Shown here piece by piece: positions 48,601 to 59,356 of a DNA stretch of 64,000 nt (its first letter is position 1; the number at the start of each line of letters is the position of its first letter). The stretch lies in contig CM069606.1 of assembly GCA_035771175.1 (NCBI GenBank), positions 30,774,816-30,838,815 of the forward strand, given 5' to 3'. The translations under genes were made by a program, and so were the position numbers. This DNA is from Paratinospora sagittata. Lineage: Eukaryota; Streptophyta; Magnoliopsida; Ranunculales; Menispermaceae. The notes below the pieces were generated by a model. It was not told where the DNA came from. It was given only the letters and a program-made list of their open reading frames with translations, and did no database searches.

Positions 48601-49910
48601 TGTGAGAGGTTAAATTAGTTGGATTTAAATTGGAGCTGGACTCGAAAGCGACGATGATTGAGTTTAAGTTGGAAAGTATTGTACTGTGAGTATATTTTTT
48701 TGATTTTGGTTCTTGTATGACATTTTATTTATATGAAATGTTTAATTGTAAACATGCTATATACGTACATGCATTGTATTTTATTGATCATTCAAAATAA
48801 TTTTGACATTTGGAGTATGCGAGACGTGCGAAGGTAGATCGCACATGTTGTCATTTTGTTAGGAATTAGACCCGGATGAGTGTTATGCGTAACCTCATTG
48901 TCAGTAGGCCTGTCCTAACAAGGATTAGGAGATCCTTGAAATGACTGTGAATTGGGCAATGAGAGGCTGTGGCTACCTTATAACGACCATACAAGGGTTA
49001 GACCCGCTCTCTTGCCTTGAAGGAGGGAAATTGTGGATTTTGTGAAAAAAAAGAATGCATTGTTTTCTTGAGAACTCATGAAATTTATGTTGTTGACATG
49101 TATAATGTATTCGTTGAATGATGCATGTGTTTAATACTTGTTTGAAATGATTTTAAATGTCATATTTTTCTAAATGCATATAATTGCCATATCAAGAAAT
49201 ATATTCACTGAGCTGTTGATTGCTCACTCCATTTCCTCCAATATTTTAGGTATTGAGTCGAAGGGAAAAGGAAAAATCCGTGAGTGATGATCACGTGAGC
49301 CTTCGTCTGGTGTGTGTATGTATGCTTGGAGGAAATAAGTTATATTTTTGTTATTTTGATATGTATAATTATCACATACTATATATATAATATCACTTAG
49401 ATGGGTTGTGTGGTAATATTATATAATGCTTGAGACGATGGAATGAGATGATCATAGATATTTATCAGGTGAGAATTTAATTTGTGGAATGAATAAAATG
49501 AATGTGAGTGGAATGATTATATATTTATATATTTGATTTGATTTGATTTGTGGTATATCAAGAAAAATTGTGAATTGCCCATTTTATGGGGAGGTGTTGT
49601 CGAAATTTTGAAAAAATGTTGGAAATGATTGTGAGACTATATGAAGGCTGACAGTGTATTGTATACTGTATATGGGTATATATAGTGTATAATACATTGT
49701 GCCGGTCATGACGTTAGCATACGTCAGGGGCGTCGTGACATTTTGGGTGAATGTTCCCTTAATTATATCATGTACAAATTATATTCTGAAATTAATGAAA
49801 TCAGACTTGTACTTAATAGTGTTTACGGGCACTCAGTTATTGTTATAATGCATTCGCGCCCCGTCCGTCAGTGTCCCGCCGGTTTAGGCGCGTCCGGGCG
49901 GGGTGTGATA
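45675..49910 (+). repeat. 5' LTR of the chromovirus, interrupted by a solo LTR
   Basis: About 1393 bp once the 46903-49740 insertion and its duplication are discounted, against 1365 bp for the 3' LTR. It carries a 20-bp tandem copy (GCCTGCCCGAACGTTCAGGC twice, 45720-45765) where the 3' LTR has one, and two roughly 74-bp GAGGGACGTACA...GGGACATNTGTA units at 46497-46645. It ends GGGTGTGATA, with CA decayed to TA. Confidence 0.9.
46903..49740 (+). mobile_element. Solo LTR, TGTAACACCCC family (copy 3)
   Basis: 2838 bp, TGTAACACCCCG to GGCGTCGTGACA, between perfect TTTTG duplications (46898-46902 and 49741-49745). The uninterrupted sequence exists in the 3' LTR near 59133 (GGGGATTTTGGGAGAATG), so both edges are certain. 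It includes (GA)n at 47465-47488, a TGGTAAGTG motif near 47563 and the hairpin motif at 49206-49230. Copies 1 and 2 are relatives in the opposite orientation. Confidence 0.93.
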
Positions 49911-49915
49911 TTTAA

Positions 49916-49927
49916 TGGTATCAGAGC
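49916..49927 (+). other. Primer-binding site (initiator Met tRNA)
   Basis: TGGTATCAGAGC, complementary to the 3' end of plant initiator methionine tRNA, six bases after the 5' LTR. Confidence 0.93.
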
Positions 49928-49981
49928 GTAAGGTCCACGGCCCGCCCAAGTCCACCAAATTAGGGAAAGAAATTATTTATT

Positions 49982-49983
<2 letters not shown>

Positions 49984-50039
<56 letters not shown>
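49984..50039. repeat. (TA)n microsatellite in the chromovirus leader
   Basis: About 28 AT/TA dinucleotides, followed to about 50190 by imperfect TATATA/TATC sequence. I see no gene in it. Confidence 0.95.
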
Positions 50040-50041
<2 letters not shown>

Positions 50042-50333
50042 AGAACTATGTATATATGGATTATATATATAGTTAAGATTTATATTAAATATATATCTAG
50101 AAAACTATATAGTTTAGATTCAAATATATATATAGTTATGATTGAATATATATATCTATATATCTATGTATATATGAGATATATATATCATATTGCTAAT
50201 AGAATTGGATTAAATGATGGCATAAACATCAAGAGAAAAATAGAAAATATTGTCCAACGGACAAAACATAAATCTTAAAAATGTTAGGAATATATTGTGT
50301 CTTTCACAAATTTATTTTCCTTTTAGCAAAAGA

Positions 50334-51377
50334 ATGGCCTCAAGTGAAGGAACGACTTTCGGTAGTAGGGAACCAATTCCCACTAGACTCAAGGAATTGT
50401 CCAAAAGGGAGGTTATGACTATGAGGAGTATCGACAATAGAGATCTCTGCCTCCGTCCGATCCTTCACGAAAAACTCGCAACACTGGGGTGGTTGAACAT
50501 AACAAAAGTTGAGGGTCACGTCTCCTACAACTTGATGAAATCCTTCTACGAAGACATGAATTGCGTAGGACTTCAAGAAGATGGGATCAACCCTGTTTTG
50601 GAGACAACGGTCAGGGGAACAAAGATTTCTATCAAAGTCGAAATTATTGCGCGACTTATGGAGATTCCAATTGAAGATAGAATCATTGATCCACATGAAC
50701 CCCAGATAGTTGCAGAGTCCAATGAACAGTTGTTCAATTCCCTCACCAAAGAGCTGTACACCCAATCAACATACACCCACCTCCCAAAAAATCTTCTTAA
50801 ACCATCTCTTGCCGGCCTTGGAAAGATCATATTCGGCAACATCTTGCCAGAAAGGGGGACTAGAGGCACTATGTCAAGGGCTCAACTCTTGTGTTATACT
50901 GCATAGAGAAGAAAATTAAGGTCTCCCTACCTCACATCATCATCCAACAAATGTTGAGGGTGATTCAAAACCCTTTAAGAAAGGATCTCCTCATGAGGAT
51001 GCTATACGAGGCAACGTCAACACTTTTGATGAGTCTTCGAAGCAGATCACTGAGGCGGTTACAACATCCTCTATCTTCAAGACATATGTCCAAATGCCCA
51101 AGGGGTTCCAGTTAGGGAATCCCCGTACAGTCAAAACAACTACCTTACACCTATGAGTCAACCGTACAACCAGTACCTTCCACCAATGCCTACGGCCTAC
51201 CCTCCACCTATGGGACAGTCGACCCATCAACCATCGATGGGGCAATCGACTAACCCATTCGAACAATTAAATGTGATCGTGGCTAGCATTGCTCGAATAG
51301 AGGAGACTCAAAATGCTTTGTTAACACGTATGCAAAACGTCGAAAAAGAAACGAGCAAATTCTCAACCTTCTTCTAG
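50334..51377 (+). pseudogene. Extra coding region upstream of gag, like 'putative plant transposon protein'
   Basis: Lies between PBS and gag, where chromoviruses normally have only a leader. Opens at ATG 50334 (MASSEGTTFGSREPIPTRLK) and runs 190 codons. The blocks GWLNITKVEGHVSYNLMKSF, TTVRGTKISIKVEIIARLME and GNILPERGTRGTMSRAQLL recall the domain of that name, found in many plant transposon-derived ORFs. Near 50890 the reading shifts frame to LYCIEKKIKVSLPHIIIQQM, and near 50980 again, ending with a Pro/Gln-rich stretch (MSQPYNQYLPPMP...) and a short helical tail, TAG at 51375-51377. Function unknown. It may be a captured gene or a remnant of another inserted element; I see no LTR or TIR around it. 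Confidence 0.55.
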
Positions 51378-52182
51378 TAGTCTTTCTGTACCTAGCAGGA
51401 GGTCTAGAAGGAGCAGTTGTAGGCAGGAAAATCAGGAATGATCACTGGCATTGTAAAAATTTATTTTATATATGAATGAAATGTTTTGTTTAAAACTATC
51501 TTTGGTGGGCCGACTTACAACCATTCTTTCTTTTGTATCACTAACTTTGGAGTGGTATGAGACACAACAAATTTGAAGGATACTAAATAAAATGTGAAAA
51601 TAAGAAAACCCACAACCTTGTGTGAAAAGAAACATTTGGAGAAAGTTGCATTACTAACATTATCACTAAGTTTACACGGTATGGGACGAGTGAACTTGGA
51701 CGATACTATTAGTGAACTACGATTCAACCGATGTTTTATAGAGACCGTGTTCATACAACTTAACTTGGTTGACACCCTTATTACCAAATTCATGTGGTAT
51801 GGAACACACGAATTTGGATAATAATAAAAAAGACTAAGCAAAAGAGTTTGAATACATAAGATCGCGAATTTGGATTATGACTCGTATGGATTTTCAATGA
51901 AATATATATGTATGTTCACAAAAACCAGAACCAAAACATTTGAAATACTTGCAAAGTTTTATACTTATTATATAAACATTCTAACCTTGTTTTTACACCA
52001 TGGCCAAACAGACGAGGCATATAAGATTCTTTGATTCCTCAACAAAAACCTTACACTATACTTATAAAAATAGGTGATTTTTATATTGCGGTACTCTCGA
52101 ATTTGTTGCTGAGAATATCATAACATTATACTTGGCTACAGTTCCTAAATCATGGTTTTATTTTCTCCTTGCCAGTGAGAAA
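51378..52182. other. Non-coding leader between the extra ORF and gag
   Basis: No coding domain. Contains three diverged tandem units (51539, 51664, 51782) and ends at the gag ATG 52183. Confidence 0.6.
51539..51825 (+). repeat. Diverged tandem repeat of about 120 bp, three units
   Basis: Each unit starts with a core of the form CACTAANTTTNNNNNGGTATGGGACANNNGAATTTGGA, at 51539, 51664 and 51782 (spacings 125 and 118). The core is best kept; the rest has drifted. Confidence 0.7.
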
Positions 52183-53420
52183 ATGCAAACCAGGAAGAGA
52201 GGAAGGCCACGTACTGTCCGTCCAGCAGAGGAGGCACCTCTTGAGATACGAAACTAGGAACCGCCGCCTCCGACGACAGCACAGGCCACACCGACATTAC
52301 CACTACGTCTGGGCAGGCAGTGCCACCCTAACCCACACCCTTTGCCATACCTTCGAGTATGAAAGTATTTTTCGCCGGATTTATCTAGGCGATGAAAGTA
52401 ACTGTTCAGACGACTGTTCGTGACACCGCGGCCAATCAGGTTGTCACTGTTCAGGCACCTATGAGATCTGGGTCAGAGACTCAAACCGACCAGATTACGA
52501 AATACAAGAGGCTACAACCTCTTACTTTTGTTGGCACCATTGATGCTGAAGAGGTGCAGAAATGGCTGGATGAGTCAAAAAAGGCTCTCGATGCAATGAG
52601 AGTTGATGAGGCTCGAAAGATTCCACTTGCGACCTACCAACTTATTGGTGGAGCAAATACATGGTGGATAACAGTAAAGTAGGACCCAAGGGTCAACACT
52701 ACAGACATAACTTGGCAATAGTTCGAGTCACTTTTTATTGATGAGTACTTCCCCAGCGCTGTGAAGAGGCAGAAGCGCCAGGAGTTCGCCAAACTATACC
52801 AAGGCAGCATGACTGTCAGGGAGTACGCTGATAAGTTTAAAGAATTATCGGTCTACCCTCTCTCCACCATCTCAACAGAGCAAGATAAGACCAAGAAATT
52901 CTACAATGGCCTTCGTCCGGACATTCGACAAGCCTTGTCGATCTTGGATCTCAAGATTTACAGGGAGGTCATTGACAAGGCCATGAGCTTTGAACAGGAG
53001 AAGATTGTGCAGGAGTAGAGACTGAATAGGGGAAAACGGCCTGCAACGTTTTCCTAACAGGGCTCGCAACAGGGCAACAAGAAGAAGCCATACTATAATC
53101 AAAACCCAGCCCTCCCAGCCCCTGTTAAGAAGAATGAGGCCACGACACCTACGGCTGAACCATCTAACCCTGGCCATCAGGGTTTTCGCAATCATGGCCG
53201 TGGAGGCCGTCATGGCAGGGATGGCCGTCGAAACGGCAATGGCAGAGGTGGTGGTCAGCACCACAATCAGCATGGCCAACAGAACAATCAGTAGCAGAGG
53301 TTGACGTGTTACATCTGCGGCCAACAGGGCCATGTAAGAAATGCTTGTCCGCACCTTCAACAACCTATTTCCGTTGTTCCAGTCCAACAATCACCACCTG
53401 CTGCTAATGCCAAACCAAGG
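52183..53420 (+). pseudogene. Chromovirus Gag
   Basis: ATG 52183 (MQTRKRGRPRTVRPAEEAPL), stop TAG at 52255, then a frameshifted capsid domain: LQPLTFVGTIDAEEVQKWL near 52520, WLDESKKALDAMRV, and EFAKLYQGSMTVREYADKF near 52780. A basic Gly/Gln/Asn-rich nucleocapsid follows, with an intact CCHC knuckle CYICGQQGHVRNAC at about 53307-53348. Stops at 52679, 53017 and 53291 break it. Gag builds the particle and packages RNA. Confidence 0.9.
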
Positions 53421-53439
53421 TAGATCCAGCAAAACCAGA

Positions 53440-53800
53440 GGCAACGAAACCAGGGCAGAGCATTTGCCATCGCTCAACAACCCCTCATAGAAAATAATGT
53501 AGTCGAAGGTACATTTCCCTTGTTCAATACAATTGTGCATGTCTTGTTCGATTCAGGTGCTACTCATTCTTTTATATCGTCTGCATTAGTAAGAAATTTA
53601 GGGTTGCATCCTGAACCCACAAAAATCACAATCCATGTCACATCACCTTTAGGATCTAATACTGACATGAATTTGCAGTGCTCTTGATGTGAGCTTCGAA
53701 TGTCAGAACAGATAATATATGCAGATCTTTTTGTGATGGACATTGAAGACTTTGACATCATCCTCGACATGAACTGACTCGCACCACTGAATGCAAAGAT
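53440..53800 (+). pseudogene. Chromovirus aspartic protease
   Basis: The active site LFDSGATHSFIS (about 53547-53580) is intact. The flap side and FDIILDMN block near 53755 follow; the normal GMDWL motif reads DMN then a stop (TGA). A further TGA follows LQCS near 53686. Confidence 0.85.
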
Positions 53801-53807
53801 CGATTGT

Positions 53808-55900
53808 ATGAAGAAGCAAGTTCAGTTAACCTTGCCCACGTGGGAGTTTGTCAAGATTCAGGGAACAAGGAAATGGATACACAACTCGACTGCTGCACTT
53901 CTCAAGGCACAACTTCGAGCTCTATCCCTTGGTGATGAAAATGAATCACTAGCACTGTACCCTCTCGAAGTACACGATGTCCTGGTAATATCAGAATTCC
54001 CAACAATTTTTCTAAATGACCTTCCTGGTCTACCTCCTATTAGGGAATTCGATTTTGAAATCAATCTCATACCTGGGACCAGGCCTATCTCAATTCAACC
54101 ATACAGAATGTCAAATGTCGAGCTAGTCGAATTGGACAAACAACTGAAAGAATTAAAGAGTAATGGCTTCATCAGAAAAAGTTCATCACCCTGGGGCGCT
54201 CTAGTTTTGTTTGTTCGCAAAAAGGATGGTTCGTTACGACTTTGCATCGACTATCGCAAGCTGAATAACGTCACCATTAAAAATAGATACTTGTTGCCCA
54301 AGATCGATGACTTGTTCGACCATCTTAGAGATGCCAAATACTTCTCTAAGATTGATTTACGATCTGGTTATCACCAACTCCGGATCCGAGAGTCGGACAT
54401 TACCAAGACGACATTCAGAACTTGGTACAGTCACTATGAGTTCTTGGTCATGTCGTTCGATCTAACAAATGCACCTGCTGCATTCATGGATTTGATGGAC
54501 CGCATCTTTAGGTTATACTTAGACCGATTTGTGGTGGTTTTTGTGGACGATATCTTGATATATTCCTCAACCGAAGAAGACCATAAGATACATCTGAAGA
54601 GAGTCCTCAAGACCTTGAAAAGCCACCAGTTGTATGCAAAGTTGAGTAAGTGCGAATTTTGGGTGAAGCGAGCTCAATTCCTAGGCCATGTGGTTTCAGG
54701 CAATGACATTGAGGTGGATCCTTCTAAGGTTGAAGCGGCTTTAAACTGGAAGCAACCTACCACTGTTACTCAATTAGGAGTTTTCTTGGTTTGGCTGGCT
54801 ATTATAGACGCTTCATCAAGGACTTCTCAAAGATTGTTGAACCTATGAAAAAGCTCACTCGAAAAGACGTGCGATTCATCTGGAATCCCGCCTGTGAAGC
54901 ATCATTTCAGGAATTGAAGAAACGCCTCACGGCGGCACCAATACTTATCACTCCAAGAAACTCACTTGGATTTTCACTATACACCGACGCCTCTCTCCAA
55001 GGTTTTGAGGACTTCTCGGATCATAAGAGTCTTGCACTTGCTGCATTCATGGATTTGATGGACCGCATCTTTAGGTTATACTTAGACCGATTTGTGGTGG
55101 TTTTTGTGGACGATATCTTGATATATTCCTCAAACGAAGAAGACCATAAGATACATCTGAAGATAGTCCTCAAGACCTTGAAAAGCCACCAGTTGTATGC
55201 AAAGTTGAGTAAGTGCGAATTTTGGGTGAAGCGAGTTCAATTCCTAGGCCATGTGGTTTCAGGCAATGACATTGAGGTGGATCATTCTAAGGTTGAAGCG
55301 GTTTTAAACTGGGAGCAACCTACCACTGTTACTCAATTAGGAGTTTTCTTGGTTTGACTGGCTATTACATACGCTTCATCAAGGACTTCTCAAAGATTGC
55401 TCAACCTATGACAAAGCTCACTCGAAAAGACGTGCGATTCATCTGGAATCCCGCCTGTGAAGCATCATTTCAGGAATTGAAGAAACGCCTCACGACGGCA
55501 CCAACACTTTTCACTCCAAGAAACTCACTTGGATTTTCACTATACATCGACGCCTCTCTCCAAGGTTTTGAGGTCTTCTCGGATCACAAGAGTCTTAAAT
55601 ACATTTACACCCAGAGAGACCTAAACCTCCGCCAAAGATGATGGTTGGAATTCTTGAAAGATTATGACTTTCAACTCCAGTACCATCCCGGAAAGGCCAA
55701 TGTTGTCGCTGATGCCCTGAGTCGAAAATCTTATGTTGCTTGTACTCTTAACTTCGAAATGGGGAAGTTGGCTACAGAGATGGAGAATTTTAACCTACAA
55801 CTGATCGAGAAGGGAGGAAGATCACGACTTTCTCAATTGTCAGCCAACTCTGAGCTGGTTCGAAATATTTCAGCAGCTCAAGCCAACGACCCTATGTTAA
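53808..55900 (+). pseudogene. Chromovirus reverse transcriptase and RNase H with internal duplication
   Basis: RT palm: [20 protein letters not shown] near 54190, [13 protein letters not shown] near 54355, and active site [10 protein letters not shown] near 54540, all intact. The thumb runs to QFLGHVV near 54675. RNase H begins GFSLYTDASLQGFE near 54970, but lacks roughly 50 residues before FSDHKSL. A 563-bp tandem copy follows (55040-55602), repeating RT palm, thumb and truncated RNase H. After it: QRDLNLRQR, a TGA at 55639-55641, WLEFLKDYDFQLQYHPGKAN and the final VADALSRKS block near 55705. The first copy also shifts frame near 54790-54840. Inactive. Confidence 0.9.
54477..55602 (+). repeat. 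563-bp tandem duplication in RT-RNase H
   Basis: Copy 1 (54477-55039) and copy 2 (55040-55602) differ at about 18 positions by hand count (about 3%). Both carry the same RNase H deletion junction (about 55008 and 55571). At the joint, TGCAC(T)TGCTGCATTC matches TGCAC(C)TGCTGCATTC at the start of copy 1, so the event used about 15 bp of near-homology. Confidence 0.93.
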
Positions 55901-55979
55901 TGGAGAAACGTGAACTTCTACTCAGCGGACAGGACCTTCCTCACTGGTCGGTCTTTGAAGACGGGGCCGTTTTCTATAA

Positions 55980-56960
55980 AAAAACGTCTCTGTCTACCGA
56001 ACGATCCTGAGGTTTGGAAAGAAGTGCTCATTGAGATGCACTGTTCGAGGTTAGCTATGCATCTTGGGGGTGACAAGATGTACAAGGATGTCAAGCGACA
56101 ATTCTGGTTTTCTGGAATGAAGAAGGCGATTGCACACTTCATTGCTCGATGTCTCGTTTGCTAGCAAGTTAAGGCAGAACGAAGACTTCCCTCTAGACTT
56201 CTCCAGCCCTTACCTATTGGAGAATGGAAGTGCGAGATCATCGCAATGAATTTTGTTACGGCCTTGCCTCGAAATAATAAAGGGCAAGATGCTATCTGGG
56301 TTATCATTGACAGACTAACAAAGTCTGTACACTTTTTGCCAATAAAGTTCACGGATAACCCCTCCAAACTTGCCGAACTATATGAAAGAGAGATCGTACG
56401 CCTCCATGGCATACCACTCATGATCGTCTCTGATCGAGACCCTCGATTCACATCAAAGTTTTGGCAAAGCTTCCAGAGTAGAATGAGCTCTAAGATCACC
56501 ATAAGCACAACCTTTCACCCTCAGACTGATGGACAGTCAGAGCGTCTTATTCAAATCTTGGAAGACATGTTACGGTGTTGCATTTTGGCCTTTAATGACG
56601 GATGAGAAAAGTACTTACATTTAGCTGAGTTTGCATATAACAACAGCTACCAAACTAGTATCGGCATGGCACCGTACGAGGCTCTCTATGGTCACCCTTG
56701 CAGATCTCTGGTATGCTGGTTAGATATGGCAGATCGACCGCAGTTGGGCCCTGAACTAGTTCAAGAGACTTCTGAGAAGATTACACTAGTAAAGGAACGA
56801 CTTCGTATTGCACAAAGTTGATAGAAGAGCTATGCTGACAAGCGGAGGTAGCATCTAGAATTTGATAAGGGAGACTTGGTTTTTCTAAAAGTTCAGCCCA
56901 CAAGAGGTGTCAAACGCTTTGGGATCAAATGAAAGCTCTCCCCACGGCATATTGGTCCAT
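55980..56960 (+). pseudogene. Chromovirus integrase
   Basis: Zinc-binding domain: MHCSRLAMHLGGDKMY then AHFIARCLVC (H-H-C-C) near 56035-56160, followed by a stop (TAG). Catalytic core: IIAMNFVTALPRN near 56235 has Asn in place of the first Asp (GAT to AAT). The second Asp is in MIVSDRDPRFTSKFW near 56425, and the Glu in HPQTDGQSERLIQ near 56525. Stops at 56602, 56819 and 56929 break it further. It would insert cDNA; the chromodomain behind it would direct it to heterochromatin. Confidence 0.9.
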
Positions 56961-57010
56961 TTCAGATCATTGAAAGTATTGGCAAACTTGCTTATCGTCT
57001 GTCCCTTCCA

Positions 57011-57295
57011 TTGTCCATGTCTAAGGTTCATGACATTTTTCACGTATTCATGCTTCGAAAGTATCGTCTTGATCCTTCGCATATCATCCCTCTAGTCGAG
57101 GTTCGGGTTAAGGAAAGAAATATGTATCAGGAGAGAGTGATACAGATTTTGGATAGAAAAACTCAAGAACTAAGGCGACGTAGCATACCACTTGTGAAGG
57201 TGCTCTGGGATCACCACGGAGTAGAGGAAGCAACATGGGAACTAGAAGCAACAATTAAACAGAAATACCCTGAATTGTTTTCTAGTAATAACTGA
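57011..57295 (+). pseudogene. Chromodomain at the C-terminus of chromovirus integrase
   Basis: KVHDIFHVFMLRKYRLDPSH near 57025 closes the integrase tail. The chromodomain follows: YQERVIQILDRKTQELRRRS, then IPLVKVLWDHHGVEEATWEL (57190-57245) and TIKQKYPELF, ending at TGA 57293-57295. The aromatic and W-x(n)-EEATWE pattern fits plant chromoviral domains that recognise methylated histone H3; that binding is inferred from the family. Confidence 0.88.
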
Positions 57296-57920
57296 TGATG
57301 TGATACATTGTACTATTTCACTTATTAATAAAATGATGGAACTTTGTTTACAAATATCTTAATACATCGTTTCACTTGAATAACTATGCAGATGTCTGAA
57401 AATAATATCAACGGATATAGTGATGCACATGCTCAGTGGCCTCCTTGCAACCTGTGGCGACTCCTCTAGGATCAGAGTCAAGTCACAACTACTTTGCATC
57501 ACTAACTCCATCGCCACACAGACAACGATCCTTATCGCCAGAGCGTGCATGGCTTTTTCGTAATAATTTTGCCCAAAACAATCCCGTGCCTCATCTTGGC
57601 AGGACCTTCTACCAAAATTGCTAGGCGGCCAGATTCGAGCAACAACACGAAAAAGCATCCCACCGCTCAACCTACCTCTCCTCAAACGATGTAACCAGCG
57701 CCCTACACCACCATCTGTTAAGAAAAGGTTGGAATCTTCTGAGGACGAATCTGACTCCATTTGTTCTCCATAGTTTCATGATGTTGAGGATTCCATCGGC
57801 CACAGTGCCATTCAAGGACCATACAAGCACTACCCTGAACTAGCAAGCGATGACGCCGGCAGTGAATCTCAAGCAGATAACCATCATGACTACTTGAACT
57901 GATTTCGAGGGCAAAATCCT
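57296..57920 (+). other. Chromovirus 3' untranslated region
   Basis: Lies between the pol stop and the polypurine tract. It contains broken frames (such as SPHRQRSLSPERAWLF near 57510) that may be leftovers of an additional ORF; I do not recognise them. Confidence 0.5.
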
Positions 57921-57936
57921 TTTATGGGGGGTAGAG
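57921..57936 (+). other. Polypurine tract of the chromovirus
   Basis: TTTATGGGGGGTAGAG directly before the 3' LTR. Confidence 0.85.
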
Positions 57937-59301
57937 TGTAATACCCTAGGTTTGCACAAAAAAAAAATTGTTCGGGTAGAACGCCTGAACGTTTAGGCGC
58001 CAAATTTTCTATATAAACAACCCTCTCCCTCCTCATTTCTCACACCAAAATCACTTGTCCTTGTGATTTTCCTTCTCTCTTTCACTCATTTTGAGTTTTT
58101 GTCTTATCTTTTGAGACTCTCTTTCCTAGACTCTCTATGCAGTGCGACGCGATTCTACCCAGGGGAAGACGCAAGTTTTGAAAGGAATTTTTATCTGAAG
58201 GTGGGGAACGAAACATAGGTTTGCGTGTCTTATAACTTTTATTAAAGTTTACATTCATTTATCATTATGTTTACTATTCATTTACACTGCATTATTGCGT
58301 ATAATGTTTATACTTGTCATACTTATGCCTGAATATTTGGAGTTCATGTTTTACACTGTTGTTATGCCGGATTAGTGGTCAATCTGGCTCAACCAGACTC
58401 AGTCTTGTCCTCAGTAACTTTAAATAGTGAACGGGAGGCAGCGTGCTGCTCTAGACGATTGGTATTTAAGTAGACCTCGTGTCTCACCTCTCAATTGGAT
58501 ACTGATTTGGTTGGTCTTATTTGAAAGCTATCAGCTTATACAAGTAAAATTGAATGTCCTAACCTTGCACGTAGCGATACCGACCCTGATAAGGATGACC
58601 AGACGTTGCCAAATCCTGTCTAAATATTAAGTAAAGACCGGACCAGTTCATGCATTGGCATCATACATAGCACCACCTATGTGGTTTATGATTCATAGAA
58701 TAGTTAGAAGCAATGCTTGCTATTCATTATATTTCTCTGGAGAGGGACGTACAATGAGAACCTGGCTACTCATGGGGAGGGACATTTGTATGTGAATCCA
58801 GAGCGTCGTTGCTGAGGTGGGACGTACAATGAGAACCCGACTACTCTTGGGGAGGGACATCTGTACGTGAACTCAGGCGATGTACAGTCATCGAACCAAT
58901 ACGAGACGGTGTTATGCATACATACATATTGGATGGATTATAATTCTCTGATGTGTATTTAAGATATTTGATTATGAAGTTTGCTTTATTAATTGTTATA
59001 TTCACGAACTATTTTACCCACTGAGCGTGTAGCTCACCCCGTTGTTATCCAATTTTTCACAGGAGATTTGGGTGGACTGGGTACAAGTTTTTGGGCTCAC
59101 ATTTTGTACCCTTTGTATTATTCATTGGGGATTTTGGGAGAATGTTCCCTTAATTAATTCATGTACAAATTATATTCTGAAATTAATGAAATCAGACTTG
59201 TACTTAATCGTGTTTTCGCGCACTCAGTTATTGTTATAATGCATTCGAGCCCCGTCCGTGAGTGTCCTGCCGGTTTAGGCGCGTCTGGGCAGGGTGTGAC
59301 A
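57937..59301 (+). repeat. 3' LTR of the chromovirus
   Basis: 1365 bp, TGTAATACCC to GGTGTGACA, followed by the ATAAC duplication. Uninterrupted counterpart of the 5' LTR. It includes the two GAGGGACGTACA units (58740-58885) and the hairpin motif CACTGAGC...GCTCACCCC at 59019-59040 followed by TTTTTCACAGG. Confidence 0.93.
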
Positions 59302-59356
59302 ATAACTTTACTTTTCTATTTCACATTTGTATGTTTTGCACGAACAGTGGTTCACA

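Larger units (their letters stand above)
45675..59301 (+). mobile_element. Chromovirus (Ty3/gypsy, Tekay/Del-like), decayed
   Basis: Bounded by perfect ATAAC duplications (45670-45674 and 59302-59306). Order: 5' LTR, iMet-type PBS, an extra coding region, gag, protease, RT, RNase H, integrase, chromodomain, polypurine tract, 3' LTR. RT-RNase H before integrase makes it Ty3/gypsy, and the C-terminal chromodomain makes it a chromovirus. The LTRs start TGTAATACCC and end GTGTGACA (3') or GTGTGATA (5'). Multiple stops, a lost integrase Asp, an RNase H deletion and a tandem duplication show it is dead. It has split a copia element upstream of its gag. Confidence 0.92.

Noticed and set aside
50340..50869. 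141- and 98-residue minus-strand ORFs
   Set aside because: Antisense shadows of the extra chromovirus ORF, which has the recognisable blocks on the plus strand.
52872..53390. 172-residue minus-strand ORF
   Set aside because: Shadow of the low-complexity Gag nucleocapsid region on the other strand.
57359..57760. 133-residue minus-strand ORF in the chromovirus 3' region
   Set aside because: No recognisable motif, opposite to the element, and full of Arg/Ser/Leu typical of chance frames.
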